64,000 bases of DNA from Saccopteryx bilineata (Eukaryota; Chordata; Mammalia; Chiroptera; Emballonuridae). The stretch's first letter is position 1. The number at the start of each line of letters is the position of its first letter. The translations under genes were made by a program, and so were the position numbers. Location of the stretch: the NCBI RefSeq assembly GCF_036850765.1, contig NC_089493.1, forward strand, positions 270,228,534-270,292,533. Direction: 5' to 3'. Of this stretch, positions 11,470 through 22,170 are shown in pieces. The notes below the pieces were generated by a model. The model made no database searches. It worked only from the letters and a program-made list of their open reading frames with translations, and was not told the DNA's origin.

Positions 11470-12424
11470 AATTCTAAGAAGAATATTGAAACATGCACTG
11501 TGTTTTTAAAGGTACATTAAAGATTTTTAAGTAGGAACTCGGTGGAATAGAATTCCAGACAAAAGGATTTGTTAAGTGCAAAGATAGTAAGGGCTGAGAG
11601 TGTGGCCACGTGTGCCCAGTTGTGGCTAGAACAAGGGATAGGTTAGGATGGTGCTATTCTAAAGTGTGAACACAGACCAAGGCCGGTCCATGGGTCTGCT
11701 ATGAGATTAATATGGTAGCTGAGAGTCAGCCTTTGAAAACTTTTATAGCAATTTCATAGAGTAATTTTATATCTTACATAATAACATGTATTTTTATATG
11801 TCTTTGCTTCTTTTTATTTTTCTAGCAATTTATTTTTTTACTGTATATTACAAAAATATTGGTCTACAAGTTATTGGAAAGTAAAGAACCTAAAAGAAAA
11901 ACAAGTGATCCCTGTCCACAGAAAATCTGAGAAGCACTGTGTTGCAGGAATGGTTAGAAGGCAGGAATGGGGAAGTTGGGAGCACTGTCAAGAGTCTTCA
12001 TTACCCTGCAGGCCATGGGAAGTGTCATGATCAAACTGAAATTTAGGAAATCCACGGTGGTCAGTAAGGACTTGGATTAGAAAAGGAAGAGACCATAGGC
12101 CCTTGAAAGAAGTCATTATTAGCCTCTTGTTTTGTTAAAATAAAAGCCTGAACTAGAGCAGCACCCGTGACCATGGAGATAGAGAGGACTTGAAAGGTAG
12201 AAGCCATAATGGGGGTGAGAAAGGAAGGTAGGTCTGCTCAAGGATGATGGCAAGACTGTTCATTTAGGCAGTTGAGAGACTGCGCAGTGATGCTGTGAGC
12301 ATAGCACAGGAGAGGGGCAGCTTTGCACTCAGCAAAGGATGGTGGGTCTAGATTTAGACATATACTTGAGTCTGAGATGTTGATGGGTGGGGCCTGAGGA
12401 AGGGGGATTAGCACACAGAAATAT
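11470..12424. other. Intronic DNA, possibly with old unnamed repeats
   Basis: The part at about 11640-11950 has the tone of an ancient DNA-transposon or LINE relic, but no ends can be defined. No exon is supported. Confidence 0.3.
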
Positions 12425-12595
12425 GATGGCCATAGTTAACACTTATTGTCTGCACCTACCCTGAACATATAGCAACTCATGTTCTTAGGAGAGAAATGCC
12501 ATTATCACCCACATGTATAGGTAAGTAAACTGAGATGCAGAGACTTGAAATAAATTTTCCAAAGTCACATGGCTGGCAGATGGTGGGCATAGGGA
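12425..12595 (-). repeat. MIR SINE fragment
   Basis: A reverse-complement MIR: 'gttaacacttattgtctgca', 'ccattatcacccacatgtat', 'gtaagtaaactgagatgcag' and 'aaagtcacatggctggcaga'. It is diverged but continuous. Confidence 0.65.
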
Positions 12596-12838
12596 TTTTT
12601 AGTCTCAACATAGAAATGGCAGAGGGAACAAAGGGAATCTTTAAAGATCCCCTGGAAATCATCTAGAAACAATAGAATTGCAGGTGCCACTCTGGGGAGA
12701 CAGTGACAGTAAAGAATACGCAGAAAGGGAAGGGCCATGAAAAGATTTGAGGGAAAACACAGTATCGGTGACTGCGTACACGGGGAAAATTCTGGGGAGT
12801 TCAGTTGAAACAATCCAAGTATCCAGCACTAGGGAACT

Positions 12839-13072
12839 CGTTATTTAGTTAGTTTTATTTTTTAAATGTCTTCCGGTAGATTTTTTTTTCTTAGATTTAT
12901 TTATTTATTTATTTATTTATTATTTTTTAGAAGGGACAGAGAGAGAGAAGGAGGGGAGGAGCAGAAAGCATCAACTCCCCTATGTGCCTTGACCAGGCAA
13001 GCCTGGGGTTTCAAACCAGCGACCTCAGCATTCCAGGTCGACACTTTTACCCACTGTGCCACCACAGGTCAG
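12839..13072 (-). repeat. Short tRNA-derived SINE (VES-like) with (TTTA)n tail
   Basis: Antisense copy with an ATTT tail region, a purine-rich 'gacagagagagagaa' body and a tRNA-like head ending in 'gccaccacaggtcaggc'. A perfect 13-base target-site duplication GCACTAGGGAACT lies at 12826-12838 and 13073-13085. Confidence 0.8.
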
Positions 13073-13085
13073 GCACTAGGGAACT

Positions 13086-13392
13086 TTTTAACTAGGTTAT
13101 TTACAATTCACACAGTAGATTGCAGTGCAGCCTTTTCTTTAAAAAAAAAAAAAAAGCGATGTTACAGAGAAAATTTTACTCACCAAAGTATTTGGCATGG
13201 TATGCGAAAACGAAGCAGGTTGCAAAATACCATAGTATTTCTTAAAATGCTGTGTGTGAAGGAGGGCCAGCATGGAGAACAGGCTGAAAGGAACGATACA
13301 AATGTGTGAACCAGGTTTGAGGGTGGTAGACTGATTGGTAATTTAAAAAAAAAACATGGTAAAAAAATATGTATTAATGTTTAAAAGGAAAC
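13086..13392. other. Intronic DNA with A runs
   Basis: An A run at 13141-13155 is the only simple feature. No exon or repeat is recognised. Confidence 0.35.
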
Positions 13393-13394
13393 AC

Positions 13395-13783
13395 TATTGG
13401 GTGGGTGGATGGTTGGTTGGTGGGTTGGTTGGTTGGTTTGTCGGATGGTTGGTTGGATGGTTGGTTGGATGGTTGGTTGTTTGGTTGGTTGGTTGGTTTG
13501 TTGGATGGTTGGTTGGTTGGTTGGTTGGTGGTTTGGTTGGTTGGTTTGTTGGTTTGTTGGTTGGTTGTTTGGTTGGTTGGTTTGTTGGATGGTTGGTTGG
13601 TTGGTTGGTTGGTTGGTTTGTTGGATGGATGGTTGGTTGGTTGGTTGGTTGGTTGGTTGGTTGGTTTGTTGGTTGGTTGGTTGGTTGGTTGGTGGTTTGG
13701 TTGGTTGTTTGGTTGGTTTGTTGGTTGGTTGTTTGGTTGGTTGGTTGGTTTGTTGGATGGTTGGTTTGTTGATTGGTTGGTTG
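13395..13783. repeat. (GGTT)n-type tetranucleotide array, interrupted
   Basis: About 390 bases of TTGG repeats carry recurrent interruptions (TTGT, TGGA, TGTT). The interruptions form higher-order strings of roughly 30-80 bases that recur, so the array grew by unequal exchange as well as slippage. It is open in several frames (GWLVGW-type repeats on +, NQPTNQPT on -) only because of the periodicity. Confidence 0.92.
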
Positions 13784-16700
13784 AAGAGTTGAAGGGGTGG
13801 GACATGTTTAGGACAGGAAGAAGTTGCCTCCAGAGGTTCATGTCTAATCTGTGAAGCTGGAGGGAGGAGGTGACACAGAAGTGGATGGTGACATGTTGGA
13901 ATGGCTGCATGGACTCGGGTAAGGAACCAGGCTCTTCCTAATTCTGCATTTGAAGCACATGGTTCAGATTCCCTGCCTTCCTGTTTCCCTCTTTGTCTAT
14001 GGTGGGCTCAGGTGGGCTCTGTCTGATAGCCAAATGACCAAGAATTCTTCCCTGGCCAGGATACAAGGGCTGATCGTTCCTTCTCGTGTCTTGTCTTTAA
14101 GATGGAGGAAAATATTTTCTGCTTTTCACAAAGGGCTTGGAAATCTAGTCACAGAGAGTACTACTCTGTCACCACAAGGTGGTCGTTAGTGTGCAAACCT
14201 GTCTGCTAATAAACCAGTGCAGCACCCCGATGTCAAAATGCTTAAAATGGTCAGGTCCGCTGGGAGCCCATTTCTGCATCTGACATGCCTCTTCCGTTTC
14301 CCAGCCTCATGCAGGACATAAACCTGCAGCCAGAGGTGGCTCGGCATGAACTCTGATAAATTGGAGTGGGTGTCTAGGGATCAGGCAGCAGACACTTCTT
14401 CTTTTAACCTTCCAAGACCAAGACTCCTTTGGCCAAAAATCCACCTTGTATTGAACTTAGGGTATGAAAGCTGTACAGTGTATTAATGTGAATTTGAGAC
14501 CATGAATTCTACCCACACCGACTCTATAAAACAGCCTCCCCTTGTCATAAAGCAGGCCCATAAACCGCTGCCAGCGAAGCAGAAAGACTCCTCAGGCCCA
14601 TGGCCCGCTTTCCGTCTGGAGTTGTCAACAAACCCCCTTTATGAGTGGAATAGACCTCTTGTATGAGTCGAGCTTCTGGCTCTTTACAGAGTGTGTTAGG
14701 AGCCAGGCTAGGCAAACGTTAGGCGCTGTTTGCTGAGTGCATTTATTGCCTTTGCATAATTTATGAGCTGGAGGGGTTGACCATCATTCGTCTCTGCCAG
14801 GGGCTGGCACTCGAGGCTCCAGAGAGTGGAGCTGTAAATTGGATGGTGCGCTCCTGCTGAGCTCACGGCAAAGTCCTCGGGTCAGTATGGGAATTTAATA
14901 CCAGAAATGGAACTGTTTTCTCAGCGCACCATGTGGGCCTCAGCACAGCAGAGACTGTTTTGGCAGACTCTGCGACTAGCCTTGTCGAGGAGCTGTCACT
15001 CACCCGGCATGTTGTGTGGGGAGCCTGAGCATTTTTAATCGGCTTGGCATCCGTGCTGCTTCCATAATGGATACCAGTAGGTCTCAGTTCTCCACCATAT
15101 GCTTAACTCTGGAGACAAGGTGCTTCTGGGTATATCAGTAATTACTTGATGCGGAATTAAGTGGACCTTGAAATTAGAACTGGACTATTGGAAAGCAGGA
15201 AGCTTAACACTTTGATAGAAATAACTGGTCCCAGGAACACACTGCTGTAGGATGGGGGGGGGGGGCGAGTGGTGTGTAGACCGCAGGGGTAGTTCCTTCC
15301 CGACCTCCCCACCCTTTCTGCCCCCTGCACACCAGTCCTTGGTGCTGTGGACAAAGGCCATGCCGCAGCCTTCAGCTGTCATGGATCGCTTCACAAGGAG
15401 GGCTGTGAACATCTGGGAACATAAGCCTGCCTGTTCAAGCCCTCTTCTCTCTTCCATGCCCCTCTTGGGTCATGCTTTGTCACTCTTGAAAATGTGCTCA
15501 GAACGTAGGAACCTCAGGGAAGCCTTAATTCAAGACAATGGAAAAGTCCCCCAGTCAGGAGAACCATTGTTTCTCATCTGTTGTTCTGGGCCTTCGGGAT
15601 CTTTACGTCATCCATTTTCTACCTCACCTCATGTGACTTTATTATAGAGAGGCCCACTGATCAGGCAACAGAAAGCAAGGTGAGACCATCTGAGGTTGGA
15701 AGCTCGGTTGGAAATGATGCAGTGGTACTTGGTTAGAGTGCAGTCACTGAAATGCTGACCGCCCCGTGGCACCGAGGAGCCAAGCCGGTGGGCAAAGAAA
15801 AAGTCCTAACTCTTCGGTCTGTGAGGCTGTGATGTGAGTTCCTGAATGTGCATAGTACAGAGAGCTTGGGCTAGAAGGAGGAAGTAGTCTCCAAATTGTG
15901 TCTTCTATTGTAATACCAAGATGTCTATTTGGATGGGATTCTTGTTATTTTTCAGCTGGAAGCTCTCCGACAGTGGGTTAAACACTAAGGTAATGCATTG
16001 TCCGCTGAAGAGAGAAAAGTTCAGAGGTTGGCTGCTTGAGGTTGGTTCGAGCAGCTCAGCTCTGCCAAGGTGTTTCTTCCTCGGCCCACCGTCTTGTTTC
16101 TGTAAGTGGGCTTTTTGCCTCATCTTTACAAGGTGCTGCCACATATCTAGACCTCACATCACCATGCAATTGTATTCAAAGGCAAGAGGCGAGTGTTCCC
16201 TGCTTTTCTCCCTTTTTTTGAGGAGAGCAAAATTTTCCAGAACCCTCAGCAGAAACAAGCTCAAGTCTCAGCCAGAAATGTACCTTATGGCCACCCTTAG
16301 CTGCAAGGAAGGTTGGGAGAAAGAGCCTGTCTGGCTTTTTTAATCTCGAAATTTCAGGAGACGGCACAGACTGGGGAGAGGGGATGGTGAACGTCTGTGG
16401 GTATCTAGCCACTAGCGACTGCTGTATAAGCAAACTTATTCTCCGTTTCTGTTCATGGCAACATCAAGTCCCATATCCAGGTGGCCACACTAAAAATCCT
16501 TGGCATCGTCCTAGACGCGTCCCTCTTGCTGGCTCCCCACATCCATGTGTTACCAAGTCCTGTTGGTTCTGCCTTCAGAAGCGCTCTGCCATCTGTTCCT
16601 GCCTTTCTGAAGCCACACGCTGTGCTGGATTAGACAGTGCTGGTTGACAAATCGGTGTCCCCGTGACCTGGGTCTTTCCCCACAGCGCCCTATCCCTCCT

Positions 16701-16830
16701 CCACCATGGGAAGGGTCATGTGAACAGAACGTCACTCTGATCATGGCACCCCCCACCCCCTGTCAGTGTTTGCGTCCTAATTCCATCTCTAGAGTCAGGC
16801 TCCACAGAGTCTCAGTCAGCTGCCCTGTGT
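13784..16830. other. Intronic DNA with a candidate conserved element
   Basis: No exon is recognised in this 3 kb. The part at about 14460-15010 looks like conserved regulatory DNA: even composition, no repeat signature, and words such as CATAAA, TTTATTGCC and TTTGCATAATTTATGAG. A G run lies at 15254-15266. Open frames on both strands overlap and lack support. Confidence 0.35.
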
Positions 16831-17443
16831 GACGGTGGTCCCGTGAAATGATAACGAGCTGAAAATTTTTTCATCACGTGGCAATGTTGTGGCTGTTGTG
16901 ACATCATAGGGCGACTCATTACTGATGTGTTTGTGAGGAAGCTTATATAAACTAACCTACCGTACTGCCAAACCTGTGGAAGCACAGTACCTGCAATAAC
17001 GCACAGCACAGAACGCTTGGCATTAATTGCGACTGTGTTACAGGCTGATGTGTTTCCTATGCTCCTTATTGCTATATTAGAGTGTACTCTTTCTCTTATT
17101 GACAAAAAAAAAAAAAAAAAAAAAAAAACCTTTGCTGAAAAACGGTATTCCGTGTTACACTGGGCACGGCTTCATTCATCTTATGTTTCTGGCCTCTCTT
17201 GATTGCATCCTTTTCTCTTGTGCTTGATTTAATCTCGTGTTGTTTTGTACAGAAACAAGCTGTACAGGCTTGTAGCCTAGGAGCGGTAGGCTGCACCACA
17301 GAGCCTCGCTGTGTAGCAGTGTGGTAGGTTGTACCACCAGGTTTGTGGAAGTGCACTCGATGGTGTTCACACAACAATGAAGTTGCCAGACAGCGCACTT
17401 CTCAGAACACATCCCGGTCCCTGCGTGGTGCATGACCGCGCCG
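16831..17443. mobile_element. Internally deleted Tigger-like DNA transposon fossil
   Basis: The left part ('gacggtggtcccgtgaaatg', 'attactgatgtgtttgtgag', 'ttagagtgtact') and the right part ('cttgtagcctaggagcggta', 'ggtttgtggaagtgcactcg', 'cagcgcacttctcagaacac') correspond to the two ends of a common mammalian element that I attribute to the Tigger (pogo) group. The middle, including any transposase, is missing; an A run sits at 17104-17128. The family name is from memory. Confidence 0.58.
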
Positions 17444-18356
17444 CTAACCTGAGCGCCACCTTGGGGCCAGTCCCATGGCGGCCGTGAACGTCCGTCTAGC
17501 TTAGCAGTGCTTACCGAGGGCGGCTGAGTGCAGGAATTGATGTATTATTTTATCCGCTGTGCGTTTTCTCTAACCAAACACATCCCTTTTAGAAAAATAA
17601 AATATTGGATAACAAAATATTCTTGTTGGTTTTTTTTTTTTTTTAATTATATGTTTTTTTTGCCCTTTTCCTTCTAATGAGAAACCCAGTACATAAAGTT
17701 AGTTACCAATCTCTGGCTGTCCCAAACGCAGCTCAGCAGTTGGTACTTGGAATCTATTAGACAGAATCTACTGCCCCCCCCCTTTTTTTTTTTGCCCATA
17801 CTGTTGATTTGTTACCCTGACCTCTTATCCTTGGCATGCGTTTTGTAGGGAATATTCCCTCTGTTCTCTGGGCCTCTAACCCCTGGAGAAGGCAGCTATT
17901 GCAGGTGGCGAGCCTCGCCCATTACGTTCTATTTCCTTCCAAGTCCAAACGGGAGAAGGCCGTGCCCGAGGGTTACCTCCTTCCTTCTAGAAAGGCACCG
18001 GGAGAGAGACAGCCACTGATAGGAGCAGAAGGTCTCCATTAGAGGATCGATTTTGTTCTGAATCCCATTGAGTGAGCTTGACTCGCCTGAGTCCTGTGGC
18101 CGGGTTGGCTCCTCGGGGGGCAGCCGAGGGCTCCCGGGTGCGCTGAGCACTTGCCAGACGGCCCACAGGAGGGGTTGCAGAGCGCGGGCTCCAGAAAAAT
18201 CCACGGGGCAGCTTCTTAGCACGCGGCTGCTCACCTGCCTCCCAGCGTGGGAGCTGAGGAGACTTTCTCCAGCTCAGATACCATGTCCTACGCCCTTACT
18301 TGTCATGCTTTTTTTTTATATTTCTGTGTCAAAAACAAAAACCTACTCAAGTTTTG
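17444..18356. other. Intron sequence just upstream of the exon
   Basis: No repeat is named. Homopolymer tracts occur at 17631-17645 (T) and 17774-17794 (C then T). The stretch at 18060-18260 is GC-rich with several CpGs. Confidence 0.4.
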
Positions 18357-18389
18357 CACTAACCCGTATTCTCTTATTTTCCTTTTCAG
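18357..18389 (+). promoter_or_regulatory. AUTS2: Branch point, pyrimidine tract and 3' splice site of the AUTS2 exon
   Basis: CACTAAC at 18357-18363 matches the mammalian branch-point consensus. Its branch adenosine would lie about 28 bases before the exon, in the usual range. A T/C-rich tract follows and ends in TTTTCAG at 18389. Together with the coding match this fixes the exon start at 18390. Confidence 0.8.
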
Positions 18390-18419
18390 TGTGACAGCGA
18401 CAGTGACCAGGAAGAGAAG
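18390..18419 (+). CDS. AUTS2: Internal coding exon of AUTS2 (30 nt, CDSDSDQEEK)
   Basis: The 30 bases read in frame 0 as CDSDSDQEEK, a peptide I recognise from AUTS2, where it joins ...GTGYF upstream to ASDASSEK... downstream. Both boundaries fall between codons, so skipping the exon would keep the frame. The acceptor has a T/C-rich tract ending in CAG at 18389 and the donor is AAG|GTAAGC. The AUTS2 paralogue FBRSL1 has, from memory, a CDSES-type version here, so AUTS2 fits better. AUTS2 is a largely nuclear protein that associates with a variant PRC1 complex and promotes neuronal gene expression; a cytoplasmic role in Rac1 signalling is also reported. This acidic Ser/Asp stretch lies in the N-terminal half, present only in long isoforms. 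Neither neighbouring exon was found here. I do not assign an exon number. Recognition is from memory, not a search. Confidence 0.88.
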
Positions 18420-18425
18420 GTAAGC
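18417..18425 (+). promoter_or_regulatory. AUTS2: 5' splice site of the AUTS2 exon
   Basis: The exon ends AAG and the intron opens GTAAGC, close to the U1 snRNA consensus. This sets the exon end at 18419 and supports plus-strand transcription. Confidence 0.85.
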
Positions 18426-20160
18426 CACCCCCGCAGTTGTGGGCCCAGTAGACCAGACACTGAGCACCACGGTCTTCCCACACCCAGCGGCAGGTGCTGG
18501 GTTACCAGCTTCACCGTGACAGCACCTGTCTCCTCTGTAGAGACAGGCTTTGTTTACACACTGACATTCTCTACAATAAGAAATCACATTTTGTTTGTGA
18601 GGTCCGCTTTTTTTTCTTTTTTTTTTTTTAACTAGCCCTTTAGTATTGCACCTACGTGACACGAAGGTTTTTTGGTTTGTTTTTGTTTTTCTTTATGGAA
18701 GTTTTTAAAGAGGAAATCATTGAATAGCCATCTGATTTTTCTTTTTGAATCCTTGATTGGAACATTAAGCGTGCTCCTCTGTATTCATAATGCCATGTTT
18801 TCATCTGTTTTCCTGGCCCATATGCTTCTTCCTGCTCTTCAGTACGTATTGGCCTCCTTGACGGAAATGCTCCTGGTGATGCTCCCAGGAATGTCAGCCT
18901 GGGGTGGGGATGGGTAGGGGACATCATCTGGGAGGGCACTGTTCTCTTCTCATCCAGGGGGATGGCTGAGGGGGAGGGCAGTTCTTCCAGCAGGTACACG
19001 CTCGGCTCCGGGGCTGGTAGCCACCAGCCGCTGTGTATCCAGTTCAGCCCGGAGCCAGACAAGGAGCTCTGCGTGGGGCTCTCCAGAACGGGAGCCCTGC
19101 CTGGTAATGCGACCTTCCTGCTGCCTGAGCAGAGGAATTGTTTGTCCGTTTGGTCTGCCTTCCTACACGTTCTTATCCCCCAACCACGTTTCTTCCCAGT
19201 TTTATGCCTACTTCATGTATTTCGAAAAGAGTTACCCGAATAGCGTGGTTTCTGTATTTCTGGGCACCACAAGGAAGGGACTAGCTCTCCCTGCCCCAGC
19301 CTCGGACCTGTCTGGCGGAGCGGGCTTGTCTGAGCCCTGTTTTCCACCTGGCACCTCCCCCGTGCTCGCCGATGGTGTTCAGAGTCTGTGGTTAGCGTTG
19401 ACTGGGATCTTTCCATCGGCCCAGATTCTTCCTCCTCCTCAGCTGCCAGCCTCCGAGAAGAGACGGAAAGGCTCTTGTTCTGTCCTGTTGTTAATTTGAA
19501 TTCAGCATATGTAGCCTGTTATAAAATGCGAGACATCATCATTTGAGCAGGTCAAGCATATTCAGATGAAGACAAATGGTGCTTATTTGATTTCCTTAAA
19601 ATCAGGAAATGAAAAAAGTGCTCTCTGGAGAAATCATGTTCTGCCCGACTTGGATGATAGACCAGTGCGTGTCCCCCAGATAAGAACAGGCTCTCAGCCC
19701 GAGGTTTTTATCTCTGAAGGACGCCCAGGACTGTCAGCTTGCTGACATGTGCATTATCCATGTCATTTTAAACAAAGTGACCTGTGGAAGGGTGCGCTGT
19801 GCTGTGACACAGTAATGGGCTGTTGGATGACAGCGAAAGTACACGCTGAAAGGGGGCTGTGGATTATTCTTTTGTTTAACTGACAAGTAGGAGCTGCCTT
19901 ACTCCAGCCCCTGGACTCGGCTCCTCGAGCAGGTCCCCTGGGGGCCTCCCGCGCCAGTGTGTCGTAGGTGCCAGGGGCGCACGGACAGCAGAAGAGGCTC
20001 CCTGTTCAAGGCCTGCCCGTGGGCCTCTGGGAGACATCAGGCCACACTCCCGCGTGGCAGTCACTGTCACAGGCCCCGGGAGGGCCTACACTTGCTGCCG
20101 TCCCAGGGGCTCCTTTGCAATGATGGTTGATCTCATTTTCCAAGTTGGAGCCACGGCTGC
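18426..20160. other. Intron sequence downstream of the exon
   Basis: No further coding exon is recognised. A T run occurs at 18608-18631. The rest is mixed-composition DNA without a clear repeat signature. Confidence 0.4.
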
Positions 20161-20420
20161 AAGGGTAGGGGATGCGCCTTCTTGGGGTTTCCGCCGCTGA
20201 GCGGGAAGTCTTCCCGTAGAAGGCCCCGTGTGTTCCACAGGCGTCGCCGCCTCCCGCCGAGGTGGAAGGTGGGAAGGACGTCCGGCTGTGCGTTCTGTGC
20301 AGGCATCTTGATCAGCAGTCCCCACCTCGACTGCAGCCCGAATCACAGGGGAGCCGTCCGCATCCCGACGCCCGGGCCTCGTCCCAGGCCCGTTTCCCCG
20401 GACTCTTGAGAGGCTCCTGG
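20161..20420. promoter_or_regulatory. Small CpG-dense patch (CpG-island-like)
   Basis: By hand count 20161-20400 contains about 24 CpG dinucleotides in 240 bases with GC well above 60%. Observed/expected is therefore near 1, against the strong CpG depletion of the surroundings. No repeat was recognised here. It lies 1.7 kb downstream of the exon. It could be an intragenic promoter or enhancer-type CpG island. No TATA box or transcript start can be inferred. Confidence 0.45.
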
Positions 20421-22040
20421 CGCCTCTTGTCCAGATGATCATCTGGTCGGTAGTTTGGGGAATGACCAGAGCAGGGTGTGGTTTTCAGAGGGACCTGGGG
20501 AGTCTCCCACATACCGAGAACACCTGAACTAACCCTTTCCGGGACCTGCACTCCCAGGTCACTGCTGGGCAGGTCTCCGTCTCTGAGAGCGGAAAGCCGC
20601 AATGGCGCCGGGGCCAGACTAACGGGTGCGCCCGCCACTAAGAGCGTGGGATGATATCAGGACATGAAGGAGAGTAAGGAGATGTTTATAAGCAAGTCTG
20701 CAGAATAGGGGAGATGATGGGAGGGGAGGGGAGGGGCATTTAGAGGGCTCCCCATCACGTGCGCACTTCCCGTCTCCGCTGCCCCGCTGTGTTTTCTGTG
20801 GCCTGTGGCGGCCCTGTGGGTCCTCTTCTCCTTAGCGGGGAGCTGCGCCACAAGCACACTCCCATCGTCTGCCCCTGCACCCCATGCCCCGGGCGTCCCC
20901 GAGGGCTCCTGGCAGGAGCAGTCAGGACTCTCATCGCAGCGTGCCCCCTTGGCCCTGTCATAGCTAAGATGATCCAGCTTCCCCTTTTGGGCTGAGCGTG
21001 TCTGGTGTTTATCACTGGCTTTAATTCCGTTCTCCCAGACTTGTGCTCTGTGCCAGAGCCTGAGCCCCTGTCAGCCTCCTCCGTGCCAGCGTGTCCTGTC
21101 TGGGCCCCTGGCGAGCCCCACAGCTAAGCGGGGGGCTGCTTTCATGTGCCGCTTGGAGGATTCGCATTCAAATCTGAATTGCTAATGGTGGGAAAGATGC
21201 CACTCAGTGCCCTGGGATCCCTTCAGCAATCCCACCAGGGACGCTGTTGGAGGCAGAAGTGAGACTTGTAGGGCACCCGCTGGGATTTCTTTCTGGAAGA
21301 CCTGTCATTCTCTTACTCCGTGGGGATCTGCAGAACCGGCGGTCTAAAATTAGGGTACTGTATTTCACACAGCTGAAGGAATTAAGATAAACTCTGCTTT
21401 CCTCTGATACGAAGCTGTAATTTATAAAATGATACCCTTACTAATTAACGTGGAAGTGCCCGGGAAAGGGACTGAAAAAGCAGCACTTTCCGTAAACGCA
21501 GGAGACCTACTTGTGCCTGGAAGAGGCTTTGATGAGACCCGAGCAGATCTATCAGATCCCCGGAGGACTCGGGTGGAATAGAAATCGGGCGAGGGGTTAG
21601 AAGAGGCTGTGAAGACTACATCTTAGATGAGGGGTTGTCTCGCTGTAGTTAGTGCGAAGAAAAGAGGCAGTGCCTGTCGCCTTAATCACCCAAATTCAGC
21701 AATTATTCCCACACCCACGAAATGAATGGGTGTCAGGAGAACAAAGAGGCAGCACACACAGTTGCACATATTTAGCCTGTATTTTCTCCTGCCTCCTCTC
21801 TTCCTCCTCCACTGGCAGTGCCCATTATGCCGAGAGACGCCCTCCTGTTCGGTTATGAAACTAATCTGAAGATTAAAAGTAATTCTTTCTCTGTCAACTC
21901 ATTTCCCTTTTCCTGTGTAGGCCATGTGACAGAGCTGGTTGGAAGGCGTGGTGCCCAGGGGTCCAAACCTTACACCCCCATGTCCAGCGGGTGGTCTAGG
22001 GTTCTTTCTGACTGTCCATTGCTACTTTGTAGCTGGGGAC
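20421..22040. other. Intronic DNA, no gene seen
   Basis: The left part stays GC-rich; a purine-rich 'ggaggggaggggaggggc' tract is at 20720-20738. The part at 21160-21560 reads like unique, possibly conserved DNA. No exon is supported. Confidence 0.35.
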
Positions 22041-22044
22041 AAGC

Positions 22045-22170
22045 CTCAGTTCTCTCATCTGCCAAATGGGGACAACAGCTCCACCTGCAGTCCTGTGACA
22101 TTTCAGTGAAGGTGCTTGGCTCCATGCCTGCTCATAGCATGTGCTCCATGAATGGTAGTTTTCCTTAGTT
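22045..22170 (+). repeat. MIR SINE fragment
   Basis: Sense-orientation MIR words: 'caagcctcagttctctcatc', 'tgccaaatggggacaacag', then 'ggtgcttggctccatgcctg' and 'catgtgctccatgaatggta'. Confidence 0.65.

Larger units (their letters stand above)
1..18389 (+). other. AUTS2: AUTS2 intron upstream of the exon (partial)
   Basis: I see no other exon in this interval; specifically, nothing resembling the preceding AUTS2 segment ([21 protein letters not shown]) was noticed. The sequence is a mix of transposon copies, listed separately, and unique intronic DNA. The 5' end of the intron lies outside the window. The assignment follows from the exon at 18390. Confidence 0.75.

Noticed and set aside
13356..13910. 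Membrane-protein-like GWLVGWLVG and NQPTNQPT frames
   Set aside because: Translation of a GGTT tetranucleotide array; all frames give similar low-complexity strings.
18060..18260. A larger first-exon or promoter just upstream of the coding exon because of GC-richness
   Set aside because: The coding exon has a complete branch point and acceptor, so it is internal, and I see no transcript-start evidence.
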